DNA from: Haliea sp.
GTDB taxonomy: Bacteria; Pseudomonadota; Gammaproteobacteria; Pseudomonadales; Halieaceae
DNA: 64,000 nucleotides
NCBI GenBank assembly: GCA_016704305.1
Contig: JADJAL010000059.1
Coordinates: 133,681-197,680, forward strand
Direction of reading: 5' to 3'
This document shows, piece by piece, positions 1 through 9,018 of this stretch; the first letter of the stretch is position 1; the number at the start of each line of letters is the position of its first letter. Below the pieces are notes generated by a model. It searched no databases and had not been told where the DNA came from. It saw nothing but the letters and a program-made list of their open reading frames with translations. The position numbers and the translations under genes are program-made.

Positions 1-2
1 TG

Positions 3-602
3 CGCAATGACTGGCAGCAGGTACTGGTGTTCAGTCGCACCAAACACGGCGCCAACAAGCTCGCGCACCATCTGGAAAAGGCTGGGGTCAATGCCTCGGC
101 GATCCATGGGAACAAGAGCCAGGCTGCGCGCACGCGGGCGCTGGCGGGTTTCAAGAGCGGCAAGGTGCGCGTGCTGGTGGCTACCGATATTGCGGCGCGT
201 GGCCTGGATATCGTGCAATTGCCGCAGGTGGTGAATTTCGATCTACCGAATGTTCCAGAAGATTATGTGCACCGCATCGGTCGGACCGGGCGCGCGGGTT
301 CCTCGGGCCACGCCTATTCGCTGGTCAGCGCGGATGAGATCAAGCAATTGAATGCGATAGAACAGGTTATCCAGCGGCATATTACGCGCGAGTATGTGGA
401 CGGTTTTGAACCCGACCACGATGTGCCACCGAGCGCGCCGCTGCGCAAACCACGCGCTGAGGGGCAGGCACCTACCAACCGGCCAGCCGGTGCTCGCGAA
501 CACCATAACGCCAAGCCCGGTTCCACGCAGCGCAGGCGCGGTAGCGAGGGACACAATCGGCCGCGACGCAATCGCAGCGCGGGCAGCCGCCCGGGTCAGT
601 AG
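3..602 (+). CDS. DEAD-box RNA helicase, RhlE-like, C-terminal part (5' end outside window)
   Basis: Only the last ~199 codons are in the window; the reading frame is open from base 3 and the N-terminal ATPase lobe lies to the left. What is visible is the second RecA-like lobe of a DEAD-box ATP-dependent RNA helicase: VLVFSRTKHGANKL (motif IV region), VLVATDIAARGLDI (motif V) and YVHRIGRTGRAG (motif VI, with the ATP-contacting arginines). After the lobe comes a basic Arg/Gly/Pro-rich tail of about 65 residues, as in RhlE-group helicases, which are known to remodel RNA in ribosome assembly and decay. The stop overlaps the stop region of the convergent acyl-CoA synthetase by 7 bases, so no terminator fits between them. 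Assignment to RhlE rather than DbpA or SrmB is an inference from the motif V-VI wording and the tail. Confidence 0.85.
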   Translation, partial: RNDWQQVLVFSRTKHGANKLAHHLEKAGVNASAIHGNKSQAARTRALAGFKSGKVRVLVATDIAARGLDIVQLPQVVNFDLPNVPEDYVHRIGRTGRAGSSGHAYSLVSADEIKQLNAIEQVIQRHITREYVDGFEPDHDVPPSAPLRKPRAEGQAPTNRPAGAREHHNAKPGSTQRRRGSEGHNRPRRNRSAGSRPGQ

Positions 603-2417
603 CCGGCTTCACCCGCGCGCAGTACGGCGGCGTATTCCCGGTCCAGCAGTTCGTAGGTGTCGCTGCGCGGCTTGAGCACGTACACGGGGTCGCTGACCTG
701 GTCCAGGTCATAGCCCTGCTTGCGCAATTCGCCCTTGACCAGCTTGAACGTGCCCGTGGTATCCAGCTCGCGCTGGATGCGCAGGAACACCGGCCTCGCG
801 TACGCGGGCAGATGTTCGTTCACAAACCTGGAAAAGCTTTGCACGTCGAGCGTGTCGATGCCTTCGGCGAGCACCAGCGCAGCCATGCCGGCGCGGCCGT
901 CGGCTTTGGGTATCTCCACCCCGTAGACATTGCAAAAATCAATCTGCGGATGGCCATTGATAATTTCACCCACCTCGTTCGTCGATACGTTCTCGGATTT
1001 CCAGCGAAACGTGTCGCCAACGCGATCGACGAACTGGTAGTGCGGCAATCCCAATGAAAAACCCACGTCCACCGTTTTCATCAGATCGCCCGTATTGAAC
1101 CACGCGTCCCCCTCCTTAAAGAGGTTGCGCAGGATTTTCTTCTCGGTGTCCGCTGCGTTGGTATAGCCTTCAAACACCGTCATTTCGGTGATTTTTCCGA
1201 GCAACAGGCCCGGCTCGCCTGCGGCGACTTTGATGACGTTTCCGCGCGCGTCACGGGCAATCTCATCGGCATCCACGTCGTACTTTACGAGCGCCAGCGG
1301 AATGCTGGTCGTGCCTACGGTACAGTCCTTGTTCAGCATGTTGACGAAGGCGATGTTGCCTTCGCTGGAGCCGTAGAATTCGGCGATGCGCTTGATGCCA
1401 AAGCGTGACTTGAATTCATGCCATACGTCGGGGCGCAGGCCGTTGCCCATCATGGTGGTCAGCGGATTGCGGTGGTCATCGGGCTGCCTGGGCGTGTTGA
1501 GCAGGTAGCGGCACAACTCGCCAATATAGATAAAGCAGGTTGCGCCGCTTTCGCGTATCTCGCTGAGAAAATGCGTGCTGGAGAACTTGCGGCGGATAAA
1601 CATGGTGGCCCCGGTCGAGACGGCGGCGCCGACGCCGAGGAACAGGCCAGTGCCGTGGTACAGCGGCAGGCACAGGTAGATACAATCGCGCTCACTGCAC
1701 TTGAGTCCGCCTCTGTAGGACAGGGCGGAGGACAGCAGGTAGCGACGGTTGGAGATCACCGAGGCTTTGGGGAACCCGGTGGTCCCGGAAGTGAAAACGT
1801 ACAGCGCAACATCCGCGAGCGTGTTCTGGCCGGTCTGCGTGGGGTTGGCTGCATCCTGCCCGGCGGCGGCCTGCTCCAGATCCAACGCCCACTCGGGGCA
1901 GGGCGCATTGTTCGCATCGCCCACGAATAGCCAGCTTCTCGATGCCCGCCAGTTCCGGCTCGGTGCGCACCTGTGCGATAGCCTCCAGCCGTTCTTCGCC
2001 GAAGATGCACATCCTGGAGCGCGTGATGTTGATGCAGTGAATGAGTGGCTTGCCGGTGAGGTTGGTGTTGAGCAGCGCGGCGATGACACCCAGTTTGTTC
2101 AGTGCGATGAGCGTGGCGAGAAACTCGATACGGTTTTCCATCATCAGGCTCACCGCGTCGCCACGCACCAGACCGCGCGCTTGCAATGCAGCGGCATAGC
2201 GATTGGCCTGGGCATTCAATTCGCGCCAGGTCAGGGACCTGCCTTCGAACATCACGGCGGTGTGCTCCGGGAACCGCGCCGTGGTGCCTTCAACCCTGGC
2301 GGCGAAACAGTCCGGTGTCGTGAGCGGCCTGGGTTTGACTTCCTTGACGATCTGCAACAGGACAGGGGCCTCTGCCAGCGTCGCGACAACATCTCGTAGG
2401 CTCATTGAATTTCTCAC
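596..2417 (-). CDS. long-chain acyl-CoA synthetase (FATP/very-long-chain type), interrupted by one frameshift
   Basis: AMP-forming acyl-CoA synthetase that would activate long-chain fatty acids to acyl-CoA. The gene is split over two frames: the first ~160 codons (from 2417, MRNSMSLRDVV) carry the N-terminal region with FEGRSLTWRELNAQANRYA; the rest, in the other frame, carries the phosphate-binding motif YVFTSGTTGFPKA, EFYGSSEGN, YQFVDRVGDTFRWKSENVS and the C-terminal TFKLVKGELRKQGYD. The switch lies at about 1925-1945: the frame reading EKLAIRG must pass into FVGDANNAP. One inserted base (or two lost) explains it. The pairing of RVGDTFRWKSENVS is typical of FATP-type enzymes rather than FadD. 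Both halves are otherwise well conserved, so a base-calling error is as likely as true decay. The 73-bp gap to the PlsB-like gene upstream holds no gene. Confidence 0.85.
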
Positions 2418-2489
2418 TTTTTTATAGTGTTTGCGTTGAAAATGTAGCCTGTTCGCACCGCTGCGGCAAGCGCCGCAATCGCTCGCGAA

Positions 2490-4337
2490 TCAGGGTCCGA
2501 GCAGATTGGCGATCCTGCCTGCCGAGAGCTGCGAAAACCACGCCTCGTCGTACGCGCGCTGCAACAGGTTGATCGCCGACAGCGCGGATACCACGGACTC
2601 GGCGAATGCGGTGCGCCGGCTGGCGAGGTCGCTGCCACGCCCATCCAGCAACGCCAGGTGCGTGGCCAGGCGCAATCCGTTGGCGAACAGGTCCTGCGAG
2701 ACGGATGATTCACAGCTGACGGTGCGGCGCAGCAGCATCTGCCGGCCCTGGGCAAGCAGTTGTCGGGTGAAGGCTTTCACGTCGTGCACAGGCCGGTCTT
2801 CCATGTCCAGCAGCGCGACGGCGATGATCAGGTACGCCTCGGTGATCGAGCGCAGTATCGCATGACCGAATCGGGGCGGTTTATCGCGCAGCAGCTTTTG
2901 TATCGAGTGCTCGCCACTGTCCCAGTGCGGGTAGCGCCGACTCGTCTGTGACAACACCTCGGGCCAGAACTCCGCCGCGGGCTTGTAGAAGAATTCGAAT
3001 TTGTACAGTTCCCGCAACGCCGCGACATTGTCGTGCAGGGCCGCGACATTGGGCAGCTCTATATTCAGCTCGCACATCGCCAGCCCTATTTCGCCCAGCG
3101 CGGCGTGCAGGAAATAATGCGTGATCGTATTGCGGTAATACGCGGCGGCCAGCCGCTGTGCATCGGGAATGTAGTAGACCGGCACCTGTGCGGCGTCGAA
3201 GCATTTGACCAGCCCCGACTTTTCCAGCGCCAGCACAGCCGCGCTGACCTGGGCCTCGTTGTCCAGGCTGAAACCCGAAGACGCGGGCAAGCGGCGCTCG
3301 CGTATCAGCTCCGCGATACCCGCCGACTGGCGGTACATTTCCGCCGCGGTCAGCGCGCGCTTGTTGGCGCCAAGCAACACCATGGCCAGCACATCCGCCG
3401 ACTTGATGGGCGTAATCTGCTCTATCCGGGTGCACACTTCGAAGGCCATGCGCGTCACATCGAGGCTCGCTGTCGCCGCGCCGGATGGCGATGCGGGCGG
3501 CAGCTCCAGCGCCAACGGCTCGCCATAACGCACATACACCTTCCCGTAGGGCTGGCGCATGCCGAAAATGTAATTGAAAAACCAGCGCAGCGATTCCTTG
3601 CGCTTGGGCAGCCCGCTCTGCAGTGCGACGTAATCGTCGATCTCGGCGATGCGATCAAAGGCGATGGACACCGGCACCAGCAACACCTTTTGGGTCTGCT
3701 GGCGCTGACAGGATTCCACTACCCAGTTCAGCAAACCCAATTTCGGCGGCGACAGCTTCCCGGTGCGCGAGCGTGTTCCCTCTATCGACCACGACAGCGG
3801 CGTGCGATGTTGTATCAGGTGATCGATGTAGTGGCGAAAGACCAGCTTGTAGATCGGGTCCTCCTGGAAGGTGCGGCGCAGGAATATCGCTCCAACGCGG
3901 CGGGCCAGTGCGCCGAAACCGAGAAAGTTCATGTTGATGCCGGCAAAAATCAGCGGCAGCGGGCGGAAGTGGTTCTGGTACAGCGAGAGCAGGAACACGA
4001 AGCTGTCCATGTGCGACTTGTGCGACCACAGGAACAGCAGCAGGTGGTCTTTAGACAAGGCTCGCAGCTCTTCCAACTTGTCCAGGTTGATATCCATATC
4101 CGGCTCATAACTGCGCGTATAGATGAAGCGCGCCATTTTTGCCATCGGGCGCAGCCAGGCCTCCTGCGGTGTCGCCTCGATTTCGGTGAGGCACTTGCGC
4201 GCGTAAGCCTGCGCCTGTTCGAGGGTCTTGCCGCTGGCACTGGCGGCCAGTTGGAGTTCAGCCAGGAAAGCGGGTTCGCGCAGGCTGACATTGGCGCGCG
4301 AGCTGGCGTTGGCAATTGCATTGCTGTTGCGGTTCAT
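2490..4337 (-). CDS. glycerol-3-phosphate 1-O-acyltransferase, PlsB-like
   Basis: Membrane-associated acyltransferase expected to put the first acyl chain on sn-glycerol-3-phosphate. The four family blocks are readable: HKSHMD (HX4D, His106/Asp111), GAIFLRRTF (block II), SIEGTRSRTGKL (block III) and VPVSIAFDR (block IV). The frame is open upstream to 4466, but I chose ATG 4337 (MNRNSNAIAN) because it overlaps the TGA of the endonuclease-like gene as ATGA, a common coupling arrangement. That gives 615 residues, shorter than the ~800 of E. coli PlsB; the N-terminal extension of PlsB is missing. It is the last gene of a minus-strand set with the EEP phosphatase and the CDP-alcohol phosphatidyltransferase, all consistent with phospholipid synthesis. 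It could instead be a second, specialised acyltransferase beside a canonical PlsB elsewhere. Confidence 0.85.
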   Translation of the reverse strand: MNRNSNAIANASSRANVSLREPAFLAELQLAASASGKTLEQAQAYARKCLTEIEATPQEAWLRPMAKMARFIYTRSYEPDMDINLDKLEELRALSKDHLLLFLWSHKSHMDSFVFLLSLYQNHFRPLPLIFAGINMNFLGFGALARRVGAIFLRRTFQEDPIYKLVFRHYIDHLIQHRTPLSWSIEGTRSRTGKLSPPKLGLLNWVVESCQRQQTQKVLLVPVSIAFDRIAEIDDYVALQSGLPKRKESLRWFFNYIFGMRQPYGKVYVRYGEPLALELPPASPSGAATASLDVTRMAFEVCTRIEQITPIKSADVLAMVLLGANKRALTAAEMYRQSAGIAELIRERRLPASSGFSLDNEAQVSAAVLALEKSGLVKCFDAAQVPVYYIPDAQRLAAAYYRNTITHYFLHAALGEIGLAMCELNIELPNVAALHDNVAALRELYKFEFFYKPAAEFWPEVLSQTSRRYPHWDSGEHSIQKLLRDKPPRFGHAILRSITEAYLIIAVALLDMEDRPVHDVKAFTRQLLAQGRQMLLRRTVSCESSVSQDLFANGLRLATHLALLDGRGSDLASRRTAFAESVVSALSAINLLQRAYDEAWFSQLSAGRIANLLGP

Positions 4338-5095
4338 AGCTTGAAAACTCCGAACAGTGCGGCATGGTCGGACAGGTCGCGCCAGGGTCCCGCGCTGAGC
4401 CGTTGGCAGGCGACCGGTTTCAGGCCGCGATAATAGATGCGGTCCACCGGCAGCATCGGGCGCCACACCGGGAAGGTCAGCGCGTGGCGCCCGTTCATTT
4501 GCACGAACAGTTCCTTCAGGCCGAGGTCGGCATGCAGGTGGTTTTCCGCGCGGCGACGCCAGTCGTTGAAATCCCCGGCGATGATCATCGGCTCATCGCG
4601 GGGCACGTGGTTGTTGATGCGGTCGGTCAGCGCCTGCAGTTGCTCGCGGCGTTCCTGCTCCAGCAGACCCAGGTGGACACACAGTGTGTGCAGGCGCGTG
4701 TCCTTGTGCGGCAGCTCGATCACGCCGTGCAGGATGCTGCGGCTGGAGCGCGGGAAAATGGAGATATCGATATTTTCAAAACTGGCGAACGGGTACATGC
4801 TCAGGATGGCGTTGCCATGGTCGCCCTTGCGATAGATCGCATTGCGGCCGTAGGCATAATGCGGCCACGCCTCATCCGCCAGATACTCGAAATGCGGTTG
4901 GTCAGGGTAGGAAAAGCGCTTGCGCTTTGCCTCGCTCTTGATAGCCGTGCCGTGGATTTCCTGCAGGAAGACGATGTCGGCGCCGGTTTCCGCGATACGG
5001 TTGCGCATGGATTCCAGCACGAAACGCCGGTTTCCCGAGCAGTAGCCCTTGTGGATGTTGTACGTCAGTACATGCAGTTCCTTGCTCACGGGCAT
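4334..5095 (-). CDS. endonuclease/exonuclease/phosphatase (EEP) family protein, YbhP-like
   Basis: A 253-residue EEP-fold hydrolase. Metal-binding and catalytic blocks are all present: LTYNIHKG near the start, IVFLQEIHG (metal-binding Glu), HLGLLEQER, IIAGDFNDWRRR (Asp/Asn of the active site) and the C-terminal LSDHAALFG (Asp-His). No signal peptide. E. coli YbhP is a relative encoded next to the cardiolipin synthase ClsB, and here too the gene sits between two phospholipid-synthesis genes: 45 bases after the CDP-alcohol phosphatidyltransferase and overlapping the PlsB-like gene by ATGA. A role as a phospholipid-related phosphodiesterase is therefore an inference from context; the fold alone also fits nucleases. 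Confidence 0.8.
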   Translation of the reverse strand: MPVSKELHVLTYNIHKGYCSGNRRFVLESMRNRIAETGADIVFLQEIHGTAIKSEAKRKRFSYPDQPHFEYLADEAWPHYAYGRNAIYRKGDHGNAILSMYPFASFENIDISIFPRSSRSILHGVIELPHKDTRLHTLCVHLGLLEQERREQLQALTDRINNHVPRDEPMIIAGDFNDWRRRAENHLHADLGLKELFVQMNGRHALTFPVWRPMLPVDRIYYRGLKPVACQRLSAGPWRDLSDHAALFGVFKL

Positions 5096-5140
5096 GCCGT
5101 CAACACCTTTGTCGATGGAGCAGGGGATTCATCAGGCAGT

Positions 5141-5713
5141 TCAATTTGAGTCATCTCCCTGTTCCCTGTTCTTGCGCGAATCAAGCGCTTTGATGGTCCA
5201 GGACATCACGTAGTCGAAGCCGCTGGCGGCGGCCAGGAACAGTACGACAGCGGAGCCGAACACGATAAGTTGCGGAGGTATGTTCGCCACTACCTGCGAC
5301 AACAGCACCAGCACACAGTAGCTGATCTGTATGAACATATTGCTTTTACTCAGGCCGGAGGCGGCGAACTCGACCGGACCGATAATGTGGTAGTAGCAGG
5401 CTGCGCCGATCACTATGACCAGATCCCGCGCGATGACTGCGACAGCCAGGTACCAGGGCGCCAGTTCCACCGCGGCCAGGCACACAAAGGTGACGGTAAT
5501 CAGTGTTTTGTCGGCAATGGGATCCAGTATCGCGCCCAGGCGGGTCAGTGCGTCGAGACGCCGGGCGGCAAACCCGTCCAGCGCATCACTGAGCCCCGCG
5601 AGCACGCCGGTCGCCAGTGCCAATGCATACTGCTCACGCAAAATCAGCCAGCCCAGTGGCAGGGCGAGGAGCAGACGCAAAAACGTCAGGCTGTTCGGCA
5701 GGTAGCGCAGCAT
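5141..5713 (-). CDS. CDP-alcohol phosphatidyltransferase family protein
   Basis: Integral membrane enzyme of 190 residues that transfers a phosphatidyl group from CDP-diacylglycerol to an alcohol. The family signature DX2DGX2ARX8GX3DX3D is seen as DALDGFAARR followed by LGAILDPIADK, with all acidic residues kept. Several hydrophobic segments flank it (LRLLLALPLGWLIL, LAVAVIARDLVIVIGAACYY, VLVLLSQV and others). Length and layout match PgsA-like phosphatidylglycerophosphate synthases and related short members; substrate cannot be fixed from sequence. The gene follows the sugar dehydrogenase by 7 bases and precedes the EEP gene, so it lies in one transcription unit with the PlsB-like acyltransferase. 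Confidence 0.85.
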   Translation of the reverse strand: MLRYLPNSLTFLRLLLALPLGWLILREQYALALATGVLAGLSDALDGFAARRLDALTRLGAILDPIADKTLITVTFVCLAAVELAPWYLAVAVIARDLVIVIGAACYYHIIGPVEFAASGLSKSNMFIQISYCVLVLLSQVVANIPPQLIVFGSAVVLFLAAASGFDYVMSWTIKALDSRKNREQGDDSN

Positions 5714-5720
5714 GCCGGGG

Positions 5721-7253
5721 CTATTGCTGCGGCTCGGGTTGTGGCTCAGGTTGCGGCCACAACAGGAATACCGCGAGTTCTTGGCGTTCGGCCTCGCTCA
5801 GCGGGAACAACGGCATCGGTGATTGCGGCGCTTCCAATGCGTTTATGACCGCGCCGTAACCGAGGCGCTGGGCGAGATTGTCCAATCGCACCGGGTTGGT
5901 GCCCTGTTCGTGGCAGGTGTTGCACTGGTAGCGCTGGTACAGTTCGCTGCCGCGGCTGGCCATCGCCGGGAGGTCGGCGCCGGCCAGCCATGCGGGAGGT
6001 TGTGTATCAAGGCGATTGACAGTGGGCGCGACCATTGGCGCAACATCGTCCTGGCTGCCGTCGGCGCCCGTGTAGCTGACGCGATAGATTGCCCCGGCGT
6101 AATCGTCGGAAATATAGATCGCGCCGTCCGGGCCCTGCGCGACATCGACGGGACGACCGCTGATATTACCGTCCTGGTTGAAGCCGGAGAGAAAATCGCG
6201 CTCTTCGATGCCGTCCTCGGTCCAGTGCAGTGATACCACCTTGTAGCCATCCGGCGTACTGCGGTTCCAGGAACCGTGCAGGGCGGCCAGCGCGCTGCGA
6301 CTGTATTGCGGCGGCAGGGCGTCGCCAGTGAGGAAGGTCATGCCCAGCGGCGCATTGTGCGGGCGGAAGTTGTGCGCAGGTGCCGTGGGCGTGCGCTTCG
6401 CGGACAGCGGGTCGGGGCCCATGTCCGGGTCGGGGATGTTGTCGCCATTGAAGAATGGCCAGCCGTAGAATTGGCCTGCCTCGATACGGTTGAGTTCGCA
6501 GGGCGGAAAATCGTCGCCGAGCATGTCGCGGCCATTGTCCGTGGCGTAGAGCGCGCCGCTCCAGGGCGCCCAGTCGAAGCCCACGCTGTTGCGCAGGCCG
6601 GTGGCGATAATCTCGGGGGCGCTGCCGTCGAGTGCAAAGCGCATCATCGTCGCGCGCCGTGGGTCTTCTTCCTCGCACACATTGCAGGTCGAGCCCTGGG
6701 CCAGGTACAGCTTGCGGTCCGGGCCGATGCGCAGCGTCTTGGACCAGTGATTGCCATTGTCGGTGAGGCCCTCCACCAGTGGCTGGAGGTCGCCCTCCAC
6801 GGTGCCGGCGTCACTGTTGAAACGTATCCGGACGACGCGGTTTGACTCGGCGATGTATAACCAGTCGCCATCAATATCCATACCCAGCGGCCGGTTCAGC
6901 CCTGCGATCAGGGTAGTGCGCGCATCGGGATGACCATCGCCATCGGCGTCCTGTCGCAGCAGCAGGATATCGCCCGTACCCGGCCGGCTGACCAGCAGGT
7001 CGCCCGCGGGTGTGAAGCGCAGGAAACGGGCGCGCGGTACATCGGCGGCGTACAGTGCCAGCGAGAATCCCTCTGGCACCTGGTAACGCTGGCGCACGGT
7101 GGCATCGTTTGCCGCCGGGCCGGATACGCCCAGCATCGTGTTGAGAATCATGGCCAGGCTGCTGCTGGCAATCTGGCCGGTGGCCAATAGCGCGCCGATC
7201 GCCCCCGCAATGAGGAGCAATAGTACAAGCAGGCCAATCAGCAGTTTCCGCAT
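5721..7253 (-). CDS. PQQ-dependent sugar (sorbosone-type) dehydrogenase fused to a cytochrome c domain
   Basis: Predicted periplasmic quinoprotein. An N-terminal hydrophobic anchor (LLIGLLVLLLLIAGAIGALLA) precedes a six-bladed glucose/sorbosone dehydrogenase propeller: VPEGFSLALYAADVPRARF, NRPLGMDIDGDWLYIAES, TGLRNSVGFDWAPWSGALYATDNGRD and GSWNRSTPDGYKVV are typical blade segments. The last ~80 residues form a mono-heme cytochrome c module with CNTCH and a candidate Met ligand in SPMPLFPLS. Family members oxidise aldoses with PQQ and pass electrons on; the fused cytochrome suggests transfer toward a terminal oxidase. The start at 7253 gives the anchor right at the N-terminus. It heads the lipid-gene set only by position; a functional link to lipid synthesis is not evident. 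Confidence 0.85.
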   Translation of the reverse strand: MRKLLIGLLVLLLLIAGAIGALLATGQIASSSLAMILNTMLGVSGPAANDATVRQRYQVPEGFSLALYAADVPRARFLRFTPAGDLLVSRPGTGDILLLRQDADGDGHPDARTTLIAGLNRPLGMDIDGDWLYIAESNRVVRIRFNSDAGTVEGDLQPLVEGLTDNGNHWSKTLRIGPDRKLYLAQGSTCNVCEEEDPRRATMMRFALDGSAPEIIATGLRNSVGFDWAPWSGALYATDNGRDMLGDDFPPCELNRIEAGQFYGWPFFNGDNIPDPDMGPDPLSAKRTPTAPAHNFRPHNAPLGMTFLTGDALPPQYSRSALAALHGSWNRSTPDGYKVVSLHWTEDGIEERDFLSGFNQDGNISGRPVDVAQGPDGAIYISDDYAGAIYRVSYTGADGSQDDVAPMVAPTVNRLDTQPPAWLAGADLPAMASRGSELYQRYQCNTCHEQGTNPVRLDNLAQRLGYGAVINALEAPQSPMPLFPLSEAERQELAVFLLWPQPEPQPEPQQ

Positions 7254-7449
7254 GGTTCTATCCTGTTTCTTCCCGGGGTGCAGAGGAGGTGGTGTTCGGT
7301 ATCAGGCGCGAATATAGCACAGGCGACTTGCGGTTACGGCCCCGGTTCCTGGCCCCGGTTCCTGCCCCGCGTTGGCGTCACTCGAGGCGCGCGATCGCCC
7401 GATTTCTATCGCCGATGGCATTATCTGTAGAAATCCCCACTTATTTATG

Positions 7450-7477
7450 GACACGTGTGAACCAGTTCACTAGTGTC
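7450..7477. promoter_or_regulatory. 28-bp imperfect palindrome, candidate operator upstream of the HD-GYP gene
   Basis: The 318-bp space 7254-7571 separates the divergent sugar dehydrogenase and HD-GYP genes and should hold both promoters. Within it GACACGTGTGAAC and GTTCACTAGTGTC form 13-nt arms (11 of 13 paired) around a 2-nt centre. This is the size of a dimeric-regulator operator. The same space also contains a tandem 13-bp repeat (ggccccggttcct twice, about 7338-7363). No gene is seen here. The regulator is unknown. Confidence 0.4.
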
Positions 7478-7571
7478 AAATTGTGCAGATAGGCCGCAGT
7501 CCAGTGAATTCAACAGTTGTGGTGCTCTTTTCGATGCAATGCAGAAATTTGAATGGGGATGTCTGGCAGCC

Positions 7572-8837
7572 ATGATCAAGACTCTTAAAGTTCCAACCAG
7601 TGACCTGGTTATCGGTATGTTTGTCAGCGGGCTGGACCGCCCCTGGCTGGAAACGCCGTTCATCACGCAGGGCTTCCTGATCGCGAGCGCGGAGGATGTC
7701 CGCGACCTGCAGAAATACTGCGAATTTGTTTACATCGACAGCAAGCGCAGCAAGCGCCCGGAACTTGCGATCCGGCTCGAGTCGCCTAAACGCGCGGAGT
7801 CGGCGGCCCCCAAAAAGAACAAGGATCGCCCGCGTGTACCGTTGGAACATATATTCTTCGGTCGTATGCTGAAGCCCTACCGCGATGACCGGGGCTGGGA
7901 GGAGGAAACGCCGCATGCCCAGCGTGCGATGAACACCCTCATCGTCGATATCGATGACATATTCGCGCAGGTAAGCCAGGGCGCAAAGCTCAACGTGATC
8001 AAGCTGCGCAAGTCGGTAGAGCCTATCGTCGACAGCATCAGCCGCAACCCCGACGCGTGCCTGTGGGTCAGCCGTTTGAAACACCACGACGAGTACACCT
8101 ACCAGCACTCCCTCAGCACGGCCATGTGGGCGGTCTCTCTGGGCCGCCAGTTGGGCCTGCCGCGGCGCGACCTGCGTTCGCTTGCGATGGGTTGCATGTT
8201 GATGGGCGTGGGTAAATTGCGTGTGGATCCCAAGTTGTTGCAGGCGAACCGCGCGCTGACCGCAGACGAGGCCAACGAGGTCGCGCGCCACGTGGGCCAC
8301 GGGCTGGGAATCCTCAATGATTGCGGGATCCTCAATCGGGATGTCGTTGACATGGTGGCCCATCACCACGAGCGTTACGACGGTTCCGGATACCCCAAAG
8401 GCTTGTCGCGCAACCAGATTCCGCCGTTTGCGCGCATCGCCGGCATTGTCGACACCTACGACGCGCTGACCAGCAATCGCAGTTACGCGCAGGCGGTTTC
8501 TCCCAGCGATGCGATTAAAATACTCTATGAAGCCCGGGACGAGGATTTCCAGGCGGAGTTGGTAGAAGCGTTCATCCAGGCGATTGGCATCTATCCCGCG
8601 GGCACCCTGGTCGAGCTGTCCTCCGGTGAAGTGGGCGTAGTGGTCGCGGAGTATCGCACCCGTCGCCTGCGGCCCAAGGTGATGCTGTTGCTGGATGCCG
8701 ACAAGCGGCGGCTGCCGAATGCCCAGGTGATCGATCTGCAGGGCATCTCCACCGCCCCCGGCGCGCGCATGGTAACCATTAAAAAGAGCCTCGAACCCGA
8801 CGCCTATGGCATAGACCTCGCCAGCGTCACTGGCTAA
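7572..8837 (+). CDS. DUF3391 + HD-GYP domain protein with degenerate HD pair
   Basis: c-di-GMP signalling-type protein. The start ATG 7572 (MIKTLKVPTSDLVIGMFV) was chosen because DUF3391 domains begin exactly there; GGGGAT lies 11 bases upstream. The N-terminal ~100 residues are DUF3391 (GLDRPWLETPF), followed by an HD-GYP domain: YQHSLSTA (His179), HHHERYDGSGYPKG (His264-266, Gly-Tyr-Pro 273-275) and VDTYDALTSNRSYA. The HD pair that normally reads HDIGK is here LMGVGK, with Met211-Gly212 in place of His-Asp. Phosphodiesterase activity on c-di-GMP is therefore doubtful; it may act as a binding or regulatory protein, as described for some other degenerate HD-GYP proteins. It stands alone, divergent from the sugar dehydrogenase. 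No receiver or GGDEF domain is present. Confidence 0.88.
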   Translation: MIKTLKVPTSDLVIGMFVSGLDRPWLETPFITQGFLIASAEDVRDLQKYCEFVYIDSKRSKRPELAIRLESPKRAESAAPKKNKDRPRVPLEHIFFGRMLKPYRDDRGWEEETPHAQRAMNTLIVDIDDIFAQVSQGAKLNVIKLRKSVEPIVDSISRNPDACLWVSRLKHHDEYTYQHSLSTAMWAVSLGRQLGLPRRDLRSLAMGCMLMGVGKLRVDPKLLQANRALTADEANEVARHVGHGLGILNDCGILNRDVVDMVAHHHERYDGSGYPKGLSRNQIPPFARIAGIVDTYDALTSNRSYAQAVSPSDAIKILYEARDEDFQAELVEAFIQAIGIYPAGTLVELSSGEVGVVVAEYRTRRLRPKVMLLLDADKRRLPNAQVIDLQGISTAPGARMVTIKKSLEPDAYGIDLASVTG

Positions 8838-9018
8838 CTCACCCCAGCACCATCGCCGCCACCCTGAATAAAAATCGGGTTGGCGTGTTACTCTAACTTT
8901 CTTGCGCTGGGTCATGGTCAGCATGGACCAGACGCAGGACAATGCTTCCAGTTGCAAGGTGTCGCGATAAGTTTGCGCGCTGGGCTTGAACAGCAATCGG
9001 GCGAAGAGGAGTACGGCA

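Noticed and set aside
3033..4433. 466-codon plus-strand frame opposite the PlsB-like gene
   Set aside because: Gln/Arg/His-rich shadow without motifs; the opposite strand has all four acyltransferase blocks.
8862..8890. Possible terminator after the HD-GYP gene (CGCCACCC and GGGTTGGCG)
   Set aside because: The stem needs a bulge and no T tract follows.
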